Of a stretch of DNA of 64,000 nt, positions 11,139 to 24,186 are shown piece by piece (the first letter of the stretch is position 1; the number at the start of each line of letters is the position of its first letter). The notes beneath the pieces are model-generated. The model saw nothing but the letters and a program-made list of their open reading frames with translations, had not been told where the DNA came from and did no database searches. The position numbers and the translations under genes were made by a program. The stretch comes from Nageia nagi (lineage: Eukaryota > Pinophyta), in NCBI GenBank assembly GCA_050084985.1, contig JBITNC010000001.1, positions 63,054,001 through 63,118,000 of the forward strand, given 5' to 3'.

Positions 11139-11460
11139 GTTTGCACCATGCATCTTTTCAAATATTCCTCAAGCATTATGTATTCTTCCTTTTTTTATGT
11201 TACCATCATTGCATTCAATGAAATTGTATTTGAGAAACATTAGTTAAGGCATGTGAATATGAAAGTATAATTATTTATTGCAAAATTTCAACATACATTC
11301 ATATCAAATAAGGGTACATTGAGATAGACACTATGGAGACCATTTGTTCTATTTTGATAGGCCTAATCATAAGAAAAATGGGAAAATAAATTTGAATAAT
11401 GAGTACATCAAAAAGTAGAGAAAGAAACCAATCAAAGGACTTGACATGAAGAAAATAAAG
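11139..11460 (+). repeat. Diverged direct repeat, copy 1
   Basis: It shares about 320 bases with 12721-13050 in the same orientation. Shared words include ATGTTACCATCATTGCAT, AGATAGACACTATGGAGACC and CCAATCAAAGGACTTGACAT. The copies differ by many substitutions and small indels. No PBS or PPT was found beside either, so an LTR pair cannot be claimed. Confidence 0.7.
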
Positions 11461-12720
11461 GAAATTATAATGATTAATTTAAAATATGAACTTAATAATT
11501 CAATGAAATTCCTATCTATTTAGTGTTTAACAAGTCAACAACTACCAAAAGTTGGTAATACTAGTAACAAATAAAATCAAATAAGGGTTGCAATTGTATT
11601 AATGTATCTTAAAATAATAAAAGTAATTAAAGTACATAAGAATCTTGTGATAAATTGGATGATATAGTGAAGTAATGTAATGTACTCAACTTGTAGTGGA
11701 TAGGTATATTGCATTGCTTTCAATAATCAACTAACTTTCGAAGAATTGGTTTTTAAATTCTTGCAATGTCAAAATATACCTTAAAAAGAACTCATAGGTC
11801 CTAGAACTTTAAAAATAATATTAAATATTTTATAATAACCTATTATAATGCATTAATTATTATGTATTAATTATGATAATAAATAGAATAGTTGTAAAGG
11901 ATGAACAAATAAATAATTAAATAAATTTACTTCACATTGTCACAAGGATGCATATCAACAACTTTAAAATATTCCTAATGTGTATAATGTTATAAAATTT
12001 AATTCTTAGTGCTAAAATTAAAAATATCTATTATAATTGACCTCAATTGATAAAATTTTAATATATATTTGAGAAGTTTTGATTTATTAGCTAATTGAAT
12101 TAGTGAGCTTAACAAGATCTTAAAGTATGGTTGATTGTAATTCATAATCCTCTTAGACTTACTAGTATACGAGTAAATTAGTATCTTGAAATGAGAAATT
12201 AGGATTTATTTTATGCAATTTTGCTTGTCATGTTAATAAAAACTATTCATGAAAAGTATTTATTTAATAAAATATTAAGGTTGTTAATCTATTTTTTAAT
12301 ATGAAGTTATATCCAAGATTTTAACTAAATGATTAAACATTTGGATTAAGATCACAATATGCAATATTTTAGTATTATGGTTTAGATTTCATAATAACAT
12401 GTCTTCACTTCACACAATCATTTATTCCATGTTCCCTACATAGATGGAATCCTACTAAAAAGTGATGTATTTGAATAAAACACAAATGAAGCATAACTAG
12501 TAACCATACCATGTATCCAACTTCAATCCCACAAATCAAAGCTTGCATTGGTGGGAAGGCAAGATATATTTAGTTTTATTTCAATTGGAAACATAAATGG
12601 AATATTCTATAATTCTCTTAGTTGTTGGTGAATTGATTATACCAAGTGTAAATAAATTTGATTAAATTGAATCTCGTCATGGTTATATGTATATTAGTAG
12701 ATAATTGTAGACTATGAAAC

Positions 12721-13050
12721 TATATCTACACCATACATCTTATCAAACAATCATTAATATTTGTGTATTATTTATAATTTTTTTATTTGATGTTACTATC
12801 ATTGCATCCCATGAAACTCTATTTGTGCAATTTTGGTTAATGCATGTGAATATAGAAATAATTTAATTTGAAGGAAATTTCTAACATATATTTATATCAA
12901 ATAAGGATACACTGAGATAGAAACCATGGAGACCATTTTTGTTTATTCTATAAGATCTAAATATTAGAAAGAAGGTAAAATAAATTTGGATAAGGATTAC
13001 ATCAAAAGCTAGATACAAAAACCAATCAAAGGACTTGACATGAAGAAAAT
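12721..13050 (+). repeat. Diverged direct repeat, copy 2
   Basis: Partner of 11139-11460, about 1.58 kb downstream in the same orientation. Similarity ends just after GGACTTGACATGAAGAAAAT. Confidence 0.7.
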
Positions 13051-16000
13051 TAAAAATAAAAATAAAAAATCTAATGAAGAGGGGGAGTATTTTTCAAGAA
13101 AACATAATGTCTCTATTATAGAAAATATTATTTGCATTAAGTAGGGAGATTATTTCTTGATTGCCTTGTGTTTTAAAAAGCTTAAAATATTTCATAAGCA
13201 TCCAAAATGGTAGACTTTATATGAAAGAGAACTTTCAAAAGTCTAATGGTATTGCATGTGTAAATCATCTTCCTGGAGCCCAACAGTACTCTTCTTTAAT
13301 GTATTTTCCTAAAGTATGGAGAACTTTAAAGTAGAAGAACTTTTTAATAACATATTAGAGTTGCAATTTTATAATATTCCTAGAACTAAATGATATTCAT
13401 ATTATATGCATTATCTTAAAATGTGGTCAAACTATTACTAAAGTATATCCTAAGAAAGCAATCTAATCAACCAATACACCTCATGTTTTCCTAGAACCCA
13501 ATAGGCTCAACCATGACTCACTCTTTCAAAGCTCTGCCATGTTTTCCAATATCCACTAAATACAATGATCATCTTCTATTGGTATAAAAATGGTAGTCTC
13601 ACTTATATTGCCTAAGTCCAAAAATATTGTATAAACATTGTAATAATATGAAGAAAAGCTTTTGGGATCTCTTTGATCTTGAGAGAATAATATTTCTTTT
13701 CTTTATCTGGGCACTAAAGATAAAATATGGTTATCATTTAAAGTAAATACATTGAGCTACAACTATGTAGATTCAATTTGTAGCTTATATATGTCATATA
13801 TTTCATATTTTTATTAGATCATAGTTAGTTGAGTATAGGTTGTAGTACATAGATTCTCTTTACATTCTTATTATTGGTGGTAGATATTTTTGAATTTGAA
13901 GCTATATATACAACTCAAATCTATGTAAAATAGAAGACTAGATATTTTAGCATTGGATCCTATATAATGAAATATCTATTTTTCTGGCCCAAACTGAGTA
14001 TGGTAGCATATCTACATTTACTTATTTATGTAGTCTTTACATGGCTTAAAATGGTTACATTGTTTATATGTTTCATGTTCTCCATGATATGATTTATGAA
14101 ATATCCATGACTATAGCCTCACTCTATTATAAGGATTTCTATGAGCTAGGGGCCCTTCCTTGAGGTTTTGATAGAATTATTGGAATCTTAATTTTTCCCT
14201 AAGTGATAACACAAAGTGACCTTGAGGACTTGCAAACCTAGCCTCAAATGCAATAATACTTGGTAGGATTCAAATATGGCTCCAATAAATACCATAGGCT
14301 TGATAAAAGAAGAAAATTTCAATAATTCCTTTAGAATGACATCTCATGGTATTTTGTTTATTTTTCAGCACTGCTTCAGTGAGGTCTCAATCTCTAGAAT
14401 TTCCAAGCTTCAATAGTGACCTCTTGTCCCACATGACCCAAATAATTTTGTAATTTAATATCTTTCCCCTCCTTTAGCATTTTTTTACATAGCCAAAGGT
14501 TTTGTTTGATTAGCTTCCTCTTCTTTTCATTAGCGTTAATCATGTTTTGATGGATAATAGTCCTAGCATCTATAGGGTTGTGAAGCAATCCATACTAGTA
14601 TGCTAAAATTATCACCTCCAAGGCATGCTTATGTTGGAGTATATGAAGAAGGCCAACAAAATTCTTAATAGTTTCATCCTTTATTTCCTATGCTTATCAA
14701 ACTATTAATTATTCTCTTATTCTTCAAGCTTATGTTTTCTATACATTTCTCCTATCTCCATGACCTTTCAAACTCAACTCAATGGATTGATAATGATGGT
14801 ATACAATTATCTAGTAAATAATATCCTCTACTCCCCAAAGAAGGTTTTGAATTTTTATTTAAACATTCCTAGTTCTAGGTTCTCCAATCCTCCTACCTAG
14901 CATTTTAAGCTTCATAAATACAAATTTTCACTCACTTGATAAGTACGATAGTTGCAAAGCATTATGTTTAGCATGACAAGGACACTACATCCCTAGCAAG
15001 GCTATATCCTTCCTCAGCAATTTTTTCACATCCATTGTACTTTATTGAGATGCTATCTATGGACTTGTAAATTATTTTTTCTCTATACTCTTAAGTGGCC
15101 AATAGCCAATTTTGCATCCTATGTACATATTCTTTGAATTAATATAATTTATATCAATAAAAAAATCACAATTTGTTTTTAATTAGAAAACATATTTATA
15201 GCATATGCACCCTTATAATTTTGTTTAAATTAATATGTGACACATAAAAATATAAATTTCATGGATCATAGTTCACACTATTATTCTTTCAATAGTATCG
15301 AAACTATTTCCCATACAATGATGATAATATTAACTATATGAAGCCCAACCATTTTTCAATGACTTCCAAGATATATCACCCATAACTATGATCATCATAG
15401 ATCTTGTGGGACTTACCTTCCTATACCTATGTTACCATAGGTTCATAGGGACTTATTACTTACACCAATGGGTTTCATTGGTTTTAAGTAGTTGCTACAT
15501 TGGATGAAATATATGCATTCTTTACCAAATGGTCTTGGTCATATTATTAGATGTTTCTAATTTTTTAAATTCTTATTTTAAATAAATTGTAAGGTTGGAG
15601 GTATCCTTTTTCAAAAGAAATATCAAGTAATGACATTCTTATACTTTTTCTAGTAACCTTTATTGTAAGAGATAAGGCTTAATAAAACCTTAATCCTTGA
15701 TATAGTTATTCATATTCCATGTATTTAATGAATGCTTGAAACACTTCACTTTAAGTTCTCATAATATTCATTTTCAATATTGTGTATCAAGCATATGGAC
15801 ATACATTTTGGTTTCAAGAAATTGTTAATCAAAACATACTTAGTGCTCAACACTCAAACATCTTTAATAGGTATTATTTAAGAGTAAATAATTCTTTATC
15901 AACTTAATAATATAGTGCTTCTTGTTTAATGCATTATCAATTTATTCTCAAAATTAGAAACACCATTCATATATCTTTTTCCCAAGTCTTTAGAGCATAT

Positions 16001-16448
16001 AAAAAGACCCTATCAAGATCTCATGTATGATGAGATAATATCATGTATAGATTCCACATCTATGATTAGCAACTATGATAGGTAACCATAATGTATGCTT
16101 TCCTTATAGGTTCATTTAAGGTATTACCATTTCTATATATAAACTTTTTAGGATTTCATTAACTATTCTTGTTTCCATAATTACTCACTTTGAATATGTA
16201 AATTGGTTTTCCTTTCTTGCTAACTAACTATAGATTTGCAATTATTAGTAGCCATAGTCATTGAATTATTTTTTATTTCCAAAATCATTTCATTAATAAA
16301 TATATTAAAATACTATCTTTATATTAACTAAAGGATTGTGTAGACTTTTCATATCTTAATTAGAAATGGAGACTATTAATAACACCTAGATAGTAATCCT
16401 TTCCATTCAATACTTATGCTTGTAATGGTATAATCACAATTTACCTAA

Positions 16449-16512
<64 letters not shown>

Positions 16513-18015
16513 CCATCAACAAAAATGCATATTCTTAACTTGTTAAATTGAATTAGCTAAATGTTTCATATTTTGAAACAAACCCTTGTTACAAATGATT
16601 CCATTTATTTCTCAACTTATCTTCAAGGCCAATAATCAATACTTCCTAATCGAGACCCATAACATAAACTTATAAAATATTGCCAATATGTATAATAATT
16701 GAATGATTTTTTTTTCTATGGCTTTGACAAATTGATCTTTATATGATTTAATTAGCAAGTTTAGAATTCTTTTTTTCTATATTGAAGCAAGACTTGAAGT
16801 ATAAAAATAAAAAACATAGCCACATGGAATAATAAAAAATTATCTCTATATCTACTCATAAAGGACCTTACACAAGGTTAATGGAACTTATTTCAAATTA
16901 CATTAATTTCACATCAAGGTATTAAACACACTCACCTAATTTTCAATTTATACATAAATGGTAGGAAAAATAGTACAATGTATCAAGGTTATAAAATATT
17001 AGTTACATAGTATAAAATGATCAAGTGTAAATAGATTTTTTAAACTAATAGAATCAACAACCAATCATCCAACTTTACTCCATAGAGGTCCAATTCTACC
17101 TAAGTATTAACTTGGTCATATAATATTTATAAACATGCATATGGTGATATTTACATCTCAACAAGAAAATAAACTAGTTTATTATTTAGTATGAAATATA
17201 TAACATATATTATTCAAGAAACATGGTTCTAATATATAGAATAAAAATCATAAGCTACATATTGGTTCACTATGGATCTCAACTACATCTACTTAACATG
17301 ACATTCATACCATACATAAGATAAAGAGGATCATTTAGAGTCTTAAATATCAACCTATGTTACATTATCAAGGTTTTGCACAAAATATGTACAAGTGAAC
17401 ATAACAATATATGGAAATGAATTCTATTTCTTATCTTATCATTGTTATTAATATAATTATTGACTTAATATTTTCATTGTAGTCAATAAATGATTAACAT
17501 CATAAACTCCATGGTTTATATAAAAATGATTTCAGAAATGAATCAAATATAAAATAGGGTTAAAATGATATAATAACAATCCTATATATAATGGAGTCAA
17601 TATGCTCTATTTATAAAATTATAGATTATCAATGCAATATGAGTATGAAGATAGGGTTTATTATATTTTAATACTATATTAAGAGCCTCAAAATCAATAT
17701 AAATATGATGTCCATAATCAAGTATGATAAGGGATGTAGTAGTTGAATTGCACTATCAAATTTACTCATGTCAATATTCCTTGAAAATATAGTAAATTAA
17801 TGTTAATAGTGAACTAATATGCCTAAGAGACTCGAATCATATGCAATTCATGAGAAATATATCATAGTGTAGGTTATTTTATGAGTATCATCCTAGATTT
17901 CCACTATAGTTTTAAAGTTTGGAATAGGATCAGAAGATGGAGAATATCCAAGCTCCGATATGAAAAATGATTGTTACCACAATTTTCCTTATTCTATATT
18001 TGCATGTGCACTACA
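13051..18015. other. Unassigned AT-rich DNA
   Basis: About 5 kb without a recognised gene. The longest frames are about 60 codons and show no domain (for example 14394-14588 minus, Lys-rich). The only clear structure is the microsatellite at 16452-16512. It may be very old transposon sequence, but no diagnostic motif remains that I can read. Confidence 0.5.
16452..16512 (+). repeat. Compound microsatellite (CA)21(TA)10
   Basis: A perfect CA run of about 42 bases passes directly into a perfect TA/AT run of about 20 bases. Confidence 0.97.
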
Positions 18016-18863
18016 AGCACTATAATGACCCATCAATTGCATTTAATAAGACTAAAATACCATTGAGAATTTGAATGTTATTAAGACTATTTATGTTATA
18101 AGATGAGTGATTATGAATGGATATATGCATTATTTGTGTCAATTTGATGCTAACTTCAAGATTTTTATGATACAAGTTACTAGTTGACTCAAGATGGAAT
18201 TCAATTTGGAGACCCTAAGGGACCAAGGATGAGTTGGTTATGGGAATAGATTTGCAAGAGTGAGGAAATGATTGGCATTGATTCACTGAAAACTGCAAGG
18301 ACCCTTTATAGATCATATAGATGCATATCATAAGGATTATGTATAATATTCTATTTTAATATTGTATGTGTGTATGCATTGATAAATTTACCTTGTAGGA
18401 CAATGTGGTTGTCGCAAGTAAATGTGAGTGTTAAAAACATGACATGCACTTTGGAATATGCTTAGGAAATTAATTGATTATTTTTGGATGATGCAAGGAG
18501 TATTCTACTCATTTGAATTTGAAATTTTACCAATGATTTTAGTAGATTTAGGTGAAAATAAAAATTTAGGGTTAAAATGATAATTTATCATTTTTGGTGT
18601 TTACAAGGTTATTTTGGGATTTTATAAAAATAATGGAGAAGGTATCCCCACACAATTTATTTCCTTGTGTTAGGTGTATAAAATAATTGGAAATATTTTG
18701 CAAAGTGATATGACGGGTCTAAATTACTTTGTCTGATATAATACTTTCAAATAAAATTATTTGAAATTTACAAAAAATAAAATAAAATGTTTACACCTTT
18801 TAAACAAAAATATATGGGTTGGATGAATTGTCACATTCTTGGATATATTATACCTAACTTTGG

Positions 18864-18871
18864 CTATAAAT
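18864..18871 (+). promoter_or_regulatory. Likely TATA box of the Gypsy 5' LTR
   Basis: CTATAAAT within TGGCTATAAATATC, about 840 bases into the LTR, followed by a pyrimidine-rich stretch (TTCTCTTTTTCTCCC) typical of a plant leader. The position is plausible for a U3/R boundary, but no transcript start can be seen. Confidence 0.5.
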
Positions 18872-19469
18872 ATCTAGATGGGTGACCATTGGAAAATACT
18901 TCTCTTTTTCTCCCAAGATTGATCTAGGAGGATGTGAAGAAAAGAATACTCTCCTCTTAATTCTAGGTGCTCTCTCTAGCATTTTAGATATTAATGATAA
19001 AATGCTTAGCTAAGTTTTGAATTTTATTTGGTATTATTTTAGCATTTTTGAAGGAAGAAATGCTTACTTAAAGGTTTATGATAATATTATTGAAGATATT
19101 TTTTATTAATGTCTTGCATTAGTTGTACCTTGAGAAAGCATATCATTTGTATTTATTTGATATCTTTACATGTGAAGGTTTGTATTCCTTGTATAATTGT
19201 AATTTAAAGAGGGGTAAAATATTTTATTTTAAATTTATTTGTTTGGTTGGTATTGGAAGTAATGAGTAATAACTTATGTGACATACCAATTAAAAATATC
19301 TAGATGTGTTTAGTCAATTAATGTCCCATGCCATGTAATATTATGGGAGAACTATGTTTGAATCCATAGTTGGTATAGGTCATAAGTCTTCTCCATATGC
19401 TTGGAAAATAATACTCATTTCATTTACTATAATTTTCTTCACTTGCAAACCCTTACAATAAAACCCTTT

Positions 19470-20460
19470 TGTGTATACTATGCCCATAAGATGCCATTGT
19501 AGAGAGGCATTTTATCTAGCTATTCCTATACTTTTATAGTATATTCATCCCATGCATATTTTGCACCTATTGTGCTCATGATATGGCATTTAAGTGAGGC
19601 ATTTTGTTTAAGAAATTTACAAATATGTATGGCATACTTATTCTATTTTTGTTCTCCACTTACTTAGCCCATAAAATGGCATAAAAATGATGCATTTTAT
19701 AAACAATTCATAGGCCTCTTCAATGCATCAATTTTATGCATATCCTATGGTCATTCCATCCATGAAGATTGCATTTTGTTGAGGCATTATTCACCTATGC
19801 TCTACACATATCCTATGGTCACTGCACTCCATGAGACTACAAATTGATGAGGTAGCCAACACCTTTGTTATGTACATATTCTATGATTATTTTATACCAT
19901 TTGAGTGTAATTTGAGAGGAATCTATTAAATGATCTACAAAACCCTCCAACATATTCATTTTGTGCATATTTGATGATCATTACATCCCATGATATTGCT
20001 TTTTAGTTAGGCATTTTTTTAACTATTTGCATACCTCTCAAACATACCTATTTTAGGCATATCCTATGATCAACACATTCCATAAGTCACATTAGATGAG
20101 GTATTTTTTTCAAATAATTCACTAGTGTAGTTAGCATGTCCATTGTGGGCATACCCTATAATGAGGAGACATCATGACTATAAGGTAATCTATCAAACTA
20201 CTCATAGGTCCTTTCAACATGTTCTCAGTACTTGAGATGGAATCTTATTGAATATTTCTATCAAAAACCTTGCAGTTCTTTTAACATATCCATTTTGGCA
20301 TGAAACTTCACTTTGACCAAGCTTTTTGTCAAACAAATCATAGGTGCCTTCAATATATTCACCTTATTTGTGATACCTTTCCAAATAAATTTTTGGGTTT
20401 CTTCAATGTATTTTGTAGTATATAAGACTAAAATATCATAGAGACATTTTGTTAATAAAT
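19470..20460 (+). repeat. Diverged tandem array inside the Gypsy LTR (units of about 85-95 bp, about 11 copies)
   Basis: Recurring words in fixed order: a CATATCCTATGRTCATT-like word, CCCATGAGA-like, GAGGCATTTTRTT-like, then CTCTTCAATRTATTCATTTT-like, each spaced roughly 85-95 bases. The units are heavily diverged. The same array is present in the 3' LTR at about 29860-30790, so it predates this insertion. Confidence 0.7.
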
Positions 20461-23242
20461 TCAAATTGTTTAAAGAAGTAAATTAAATGAGCCCCTCTAT
20501 AAAAATTCAAGGTACCATAGTTTAGAAAATTTGTTATATGTATCTCTTTTAATTTAGTTTTTAAGGGATTACAAAATAAATAACATTAGAAACTATAATT
20601 AAAATGGTAAAAATGTGATAGAGTAATGCTTAGTTGAGAATGAATTGTGTGTATTAATAGATTGTTAGATGATAATGGATAATTCATAATGATGGTATGA
20701 CCTCAACAACAATCATGTCAAAGTAATTGATATTTAAGAACGAATCATGTAATGAAGGATAAACCATAAAGATGAACTTTGCAAAATAGTGATATATTTA
20801 TTTGAGTGTATAATATTATTTTGAGAAAGATTTGCTATATGTATACTGACTAAATTACAAAGTGTTACCCTATGACCAAGGAATGGAGGTAGTTCTAGAG
20901 AGAACATAAAACCTCCTAAAGATTATAAAGGGGTTTTTGGATTGCTATAATGAATTATGATGCACTTAGAATAATATGCATTTTGGTTAAGAAAAAGGGG
21001 TTGTCCTAATCCTCAATACTCAAAAGCCTTTCTTAGTACCTAGCACCAATGAGTCTTAGATCCTTAGGAAGGAACATGGAAGGTGAAAATGGAAAGGATC
21101 CACATCTAGAGGACAAAGATATAAACAATACCTATGATATGTAAAATCATTTATTATGAAGAGACCAATATAATGTATTATATAATGGATGTATAGATTA
21201 GGGTGATTGTCATTCTTGATAGTTATTATCATCATAAAATACATTAGGGTATGGAATAGAGCTATTATCCATGGATGTATAATTGTCTAAAAAATTTATG
21301 TAAGTGTTAAGGTACCAAGAAAGATAACCTAGTGTGATATATAACTTATTGGTGATAATCCAAGAAGTGTGTTTGATTTGTTTCACCCTATGATATACTC
21401 TTGAATGTATAGATTGTGAGAACATCCATGATATCATGGGAAGTTAATAAGTAATGAAATAAGAATCCTACACATACTTATATAAAAATAAATAATTGGC
21501 AACATTAAAATAACACTACTCTCTCTAACCCATTATGAATACAAAGGTATGGAATGATGCCATTAATACCTATACATTTATAAATATATATTAATAAATA
21601 ATGCTATAGGTACCAAAAAGGATAACCTAGTGTCCTAAAGTATCCCTTGTGATATCTTAAAAAGTTTGATTTAACCTATGCAATCATAATATGTGTGGAA
21701 GTTAATTTCTATAAAGGTACATACTTGATAACATAGTTAAAAGGAGGAAGCTTATCATAATCACATGGTTAGGTTGAAAGTTAAGTTAAGCACATTCTTA
21801 GATACAATGCATGGAATAGAAAATAATAAGGGTCTCCTAATGGAAATGAACATTAAAAATAATTATGAATAAGATCTATACATCCTTGTAAGAAAAATAA
21901 TTCTCTTAAGTGATATATAGTCATAATACTTGGTGCAAGTTAAAACATTAGGTTTTTAGATGATCTTTAAGGAAATCCAAATTAGGTGATAAAACCCTAG
22001 ATGATGAATGAAAGGGTAATGTATAATTTAATAAATTTGATCCAAATTCTATAATAAAATGAGATAGGAAATTATGGATTGTATAATAAAAAAGGATAAA
22101 AATATCTTATTCAAACTTTGGAAGTTCACTAATGAAAAACCAAAAGAATATTCCATGAGTATGTTATTTTGTATGCCTCACTTCCTTATTAGTAGTTTTC
22201 CTTAGCAATAAGTTAGGGATTATTACTATTCTTTGGTAAGTGGTATACTTTTAAAGTAATATTCTTTGCATTGCATTGTGCATATGGGATAGTTATAGTA
22301 AGGTACTATTGAATATTCTTTGGTAGCTTTCTGATCATTTTTGTATGAAACTTAATGCATACATTTCATGAATTCATTACTTCTTTATCAAATATATTTT
22401 GAAATGTGAAATTTTATTTATTTACCATGAATTAGATTAGAGTAACATCCTAATTCTTGATACAAGCATGAAACATAGAAACCCTAATAATTGATCTAGG
22501 ATTAATTATTTATAAGATCAATATAACATGGGGTTGTTTATTTTTATAACCTTAAAAAAAATTAACTCTACAAAACACTTGAGAGTATTATTCTAATACC
22601 CATGTCTCCCCAAGATATAGGCATAAGGATATTAGACTCCATGGTAAGCCTAGCCAATACATATGAGTAGGCTAGTATCTCATATCCTCAATAGTTTTTC
22701 ATATGAGGATATCATTCAATAAAATTATGGTTACTGAGTGAAGTTAACTAGTATTCATACTACTTGTAATTAGTAAATAGTAGTATGATGACTATTCCAT
22801 AGACAATTATGCTTATCCATTTCACATAGAATATTTCCTAGGATAATCTATATACACCTATGAATCATAGGGTTACATTGAAAAAGATAAAAAAATGTAA
22901 TGGATGAGCATTATCTCAGGTGATATGGGCACCGAGTAGGAAACCACTATGCCATGACCAGAATATCTATTGCATAGTTCATAAGAAGAAATGGTGGGGT
23001 CACTTATGTGATATCTTTCAACAAGATGAGCATTGAGAAGTGAACACTGAAAGGATTATGATCAAGATTGGCTAACACAAATTTGGCCATCTTGCCATGT
23101 GAGTATTGACTACCTAGCAACTTTGATATTCTCATAAGGATCACTTGGTCCATTCCTATACCATTAAAGTGCTTAAAATAAATAAAAAAAGGTCTAAAAT
23201 CTTAGGTTTTTATGAATTAAAGAAGAAGGTAGTAGCATTACA

Positions 23243-23255
23243 TTAGTATCAGAGC
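23243..23255 (+). promoter_or_regulatory. Primer-binding site of the long-LTR Gypsy element
   Basis: TTAGTATCAGAGC directly follows the LTR end. It differs by one G-to-A change from the TTGGTATCAGAGC expected for initiator tRNA-Met priming. Confidence 0.8.
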
Positions 23256-23319
23256 ATCAAGTTCAAACTCTTGGGCCTATGATCCATAACTCTTTTGTTG
23301 TAAGAGTTTAGGAAGTAAA

Positions 23320-23684
23320 TATGAGTATAATTAATCCTAATGAAAACACCATTTTATGGACTCAAATTATGGTAATTCCAAGATGAATAATAAAAGGTTG
23401 AGGCAACCTATAATGAGGTGTAGGGAATGGTCTCCTTATGAATTCTAATGTAAGGGAATATAAAAAGTATGTTAGGGGATTGAAATACAAGGAATAAAAT
23501 AATGAGGAATGCTAATAGAAAGGTTCCTAATAATAATGAAAATGAGATTTTGTAATTCAAAGTATGTTTAGAAGAAGAAGAGACATACTTATCAATGAAG
23601 AACTTATCTCCATAAACTAAATCTATATGGGCTACCTACAACTTTTAGGATATTGCACTAGAATGGTGGAATACTTACAAGACT
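23320..23684 (+). pseudogene. gag: Gag, 5' part, of the long-LTR Gypsy element (split by insertion)
   Basis: The recognisable part is the end: just before 23684 one frame reads ALEWWNTYKT, the LEWWN-type motif of plant Gypsy gag (retrotransposon gag, capsid). The reading resumes at 27464 after the nested element, once one copy of the 5-bp target duplication is discounted. Upstream, frames are broken by many stops. Confidence 0.65.
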
Positions 23685-24171
23685 TATTGGAATGTGTAAT
23701 GCATTATTGTGAAGGTTGTATTAAATATTCTATATAAATTCACTAATACTTAAGGGTATTATTTGATATCTTAAGTATTTAAGTGAATATGATAATGTAA
23801 CTTGTCATACATTTCATGTCATGAGCATGCCCCTTAGGTAAAAGGATGTGCATGTCATGCTTTTGTACATTGGATAAAAGGGTGATCCAAAGAGGGATTT
23901 TTCCTATAAATAAAAGGCTTCCTCTTTGTAATAAGACACCAATTTGTGGAGTAAAGTTATGCTATAGGATAGAAGTGTAAGAGTTAAGATTAGAAGGATT
24001 GTAAGAGAGTTGTATTTGTGATTGAAGTAAAGATCTAGTTAGTGGATTTACTCCTATTTGGAGGAACCACTTTACATCTTGAGTTACTTTGTGAGTTTGT
24101 TAGATGTGTAGTGTGAGTTTTCAAGAGATCTTGGTTATTTAAGAATTATCTTGTTAGTGTTAGTTCCTTCA
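23685..24171 (+). repeat. 5' LTR of the nested non-coding element (487 bp)
   Basis: Starts TATTGGAATG (TG to TA change likely) and ends TTCCTTCA. TATAAATA at 23905-23912 lies in CCTATAAATAAAAGGC, a strong plant TATA context. The stretch from there to the end matches 27171-27463 closely. Confidence 0.75.
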
Positions 24172-24173
24172 AA

Positions 24174-24186
24174 TTGGTATTAGAGC
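24174..24186 (+). promoter_or_regulatory. Primer-binding site of the nested element
   Basis: TTGGTATTAGAGC two bases after the LTR end, one C-to-T change from the initiator tRNA-Met type PBS. Confidence 0.8.

Larger units (their letters stand above)
18021..23242 (+). repeat. 5' LTR of the long-LTR Gypsy element (5222 bp)
   Basis: Defined by AGCAC / TATAATGACC at the left and TTACA / PBS at the right. Bases from about 18992 to 21180, and again about 22525-23242, match 29368-32307 in the same order; the 21190-22525 part has no counterpart there. Contents: U3 with a TATA box near 18864, then a diverged tandem array of about 90-bp units (19470-20460), then unique sequence. Two internal segments near 21305 and 21600 also resemble each other (GATAACCTAGTG words). 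An LTR this long is unusual, though multi-kilobase LTRs are known in plant Gypsy families. An older insertion inside it cannot be excluded. Confidence 0.8.

Noticed and set aside
16452-16493. CA repeat considered as part of a CRISPR-like or regulatory array
   Set aside because: A simple dinucleotide run without spacers; ordinary microsatellite.
13051-18015. Search for a host gene (splice-site bounded ORFs)
   Set aside because: No open frame over about 65 codons with a domain, no compositional shift, no consistent exon pattern seen.
21056-21244. Minus-strand ORF sharing a peptide with 31370-31552
   Set aside because: The similarity exists because both lie in the two LTRs of one Gypsy element; no domain or conservation beyond the DNA identity.
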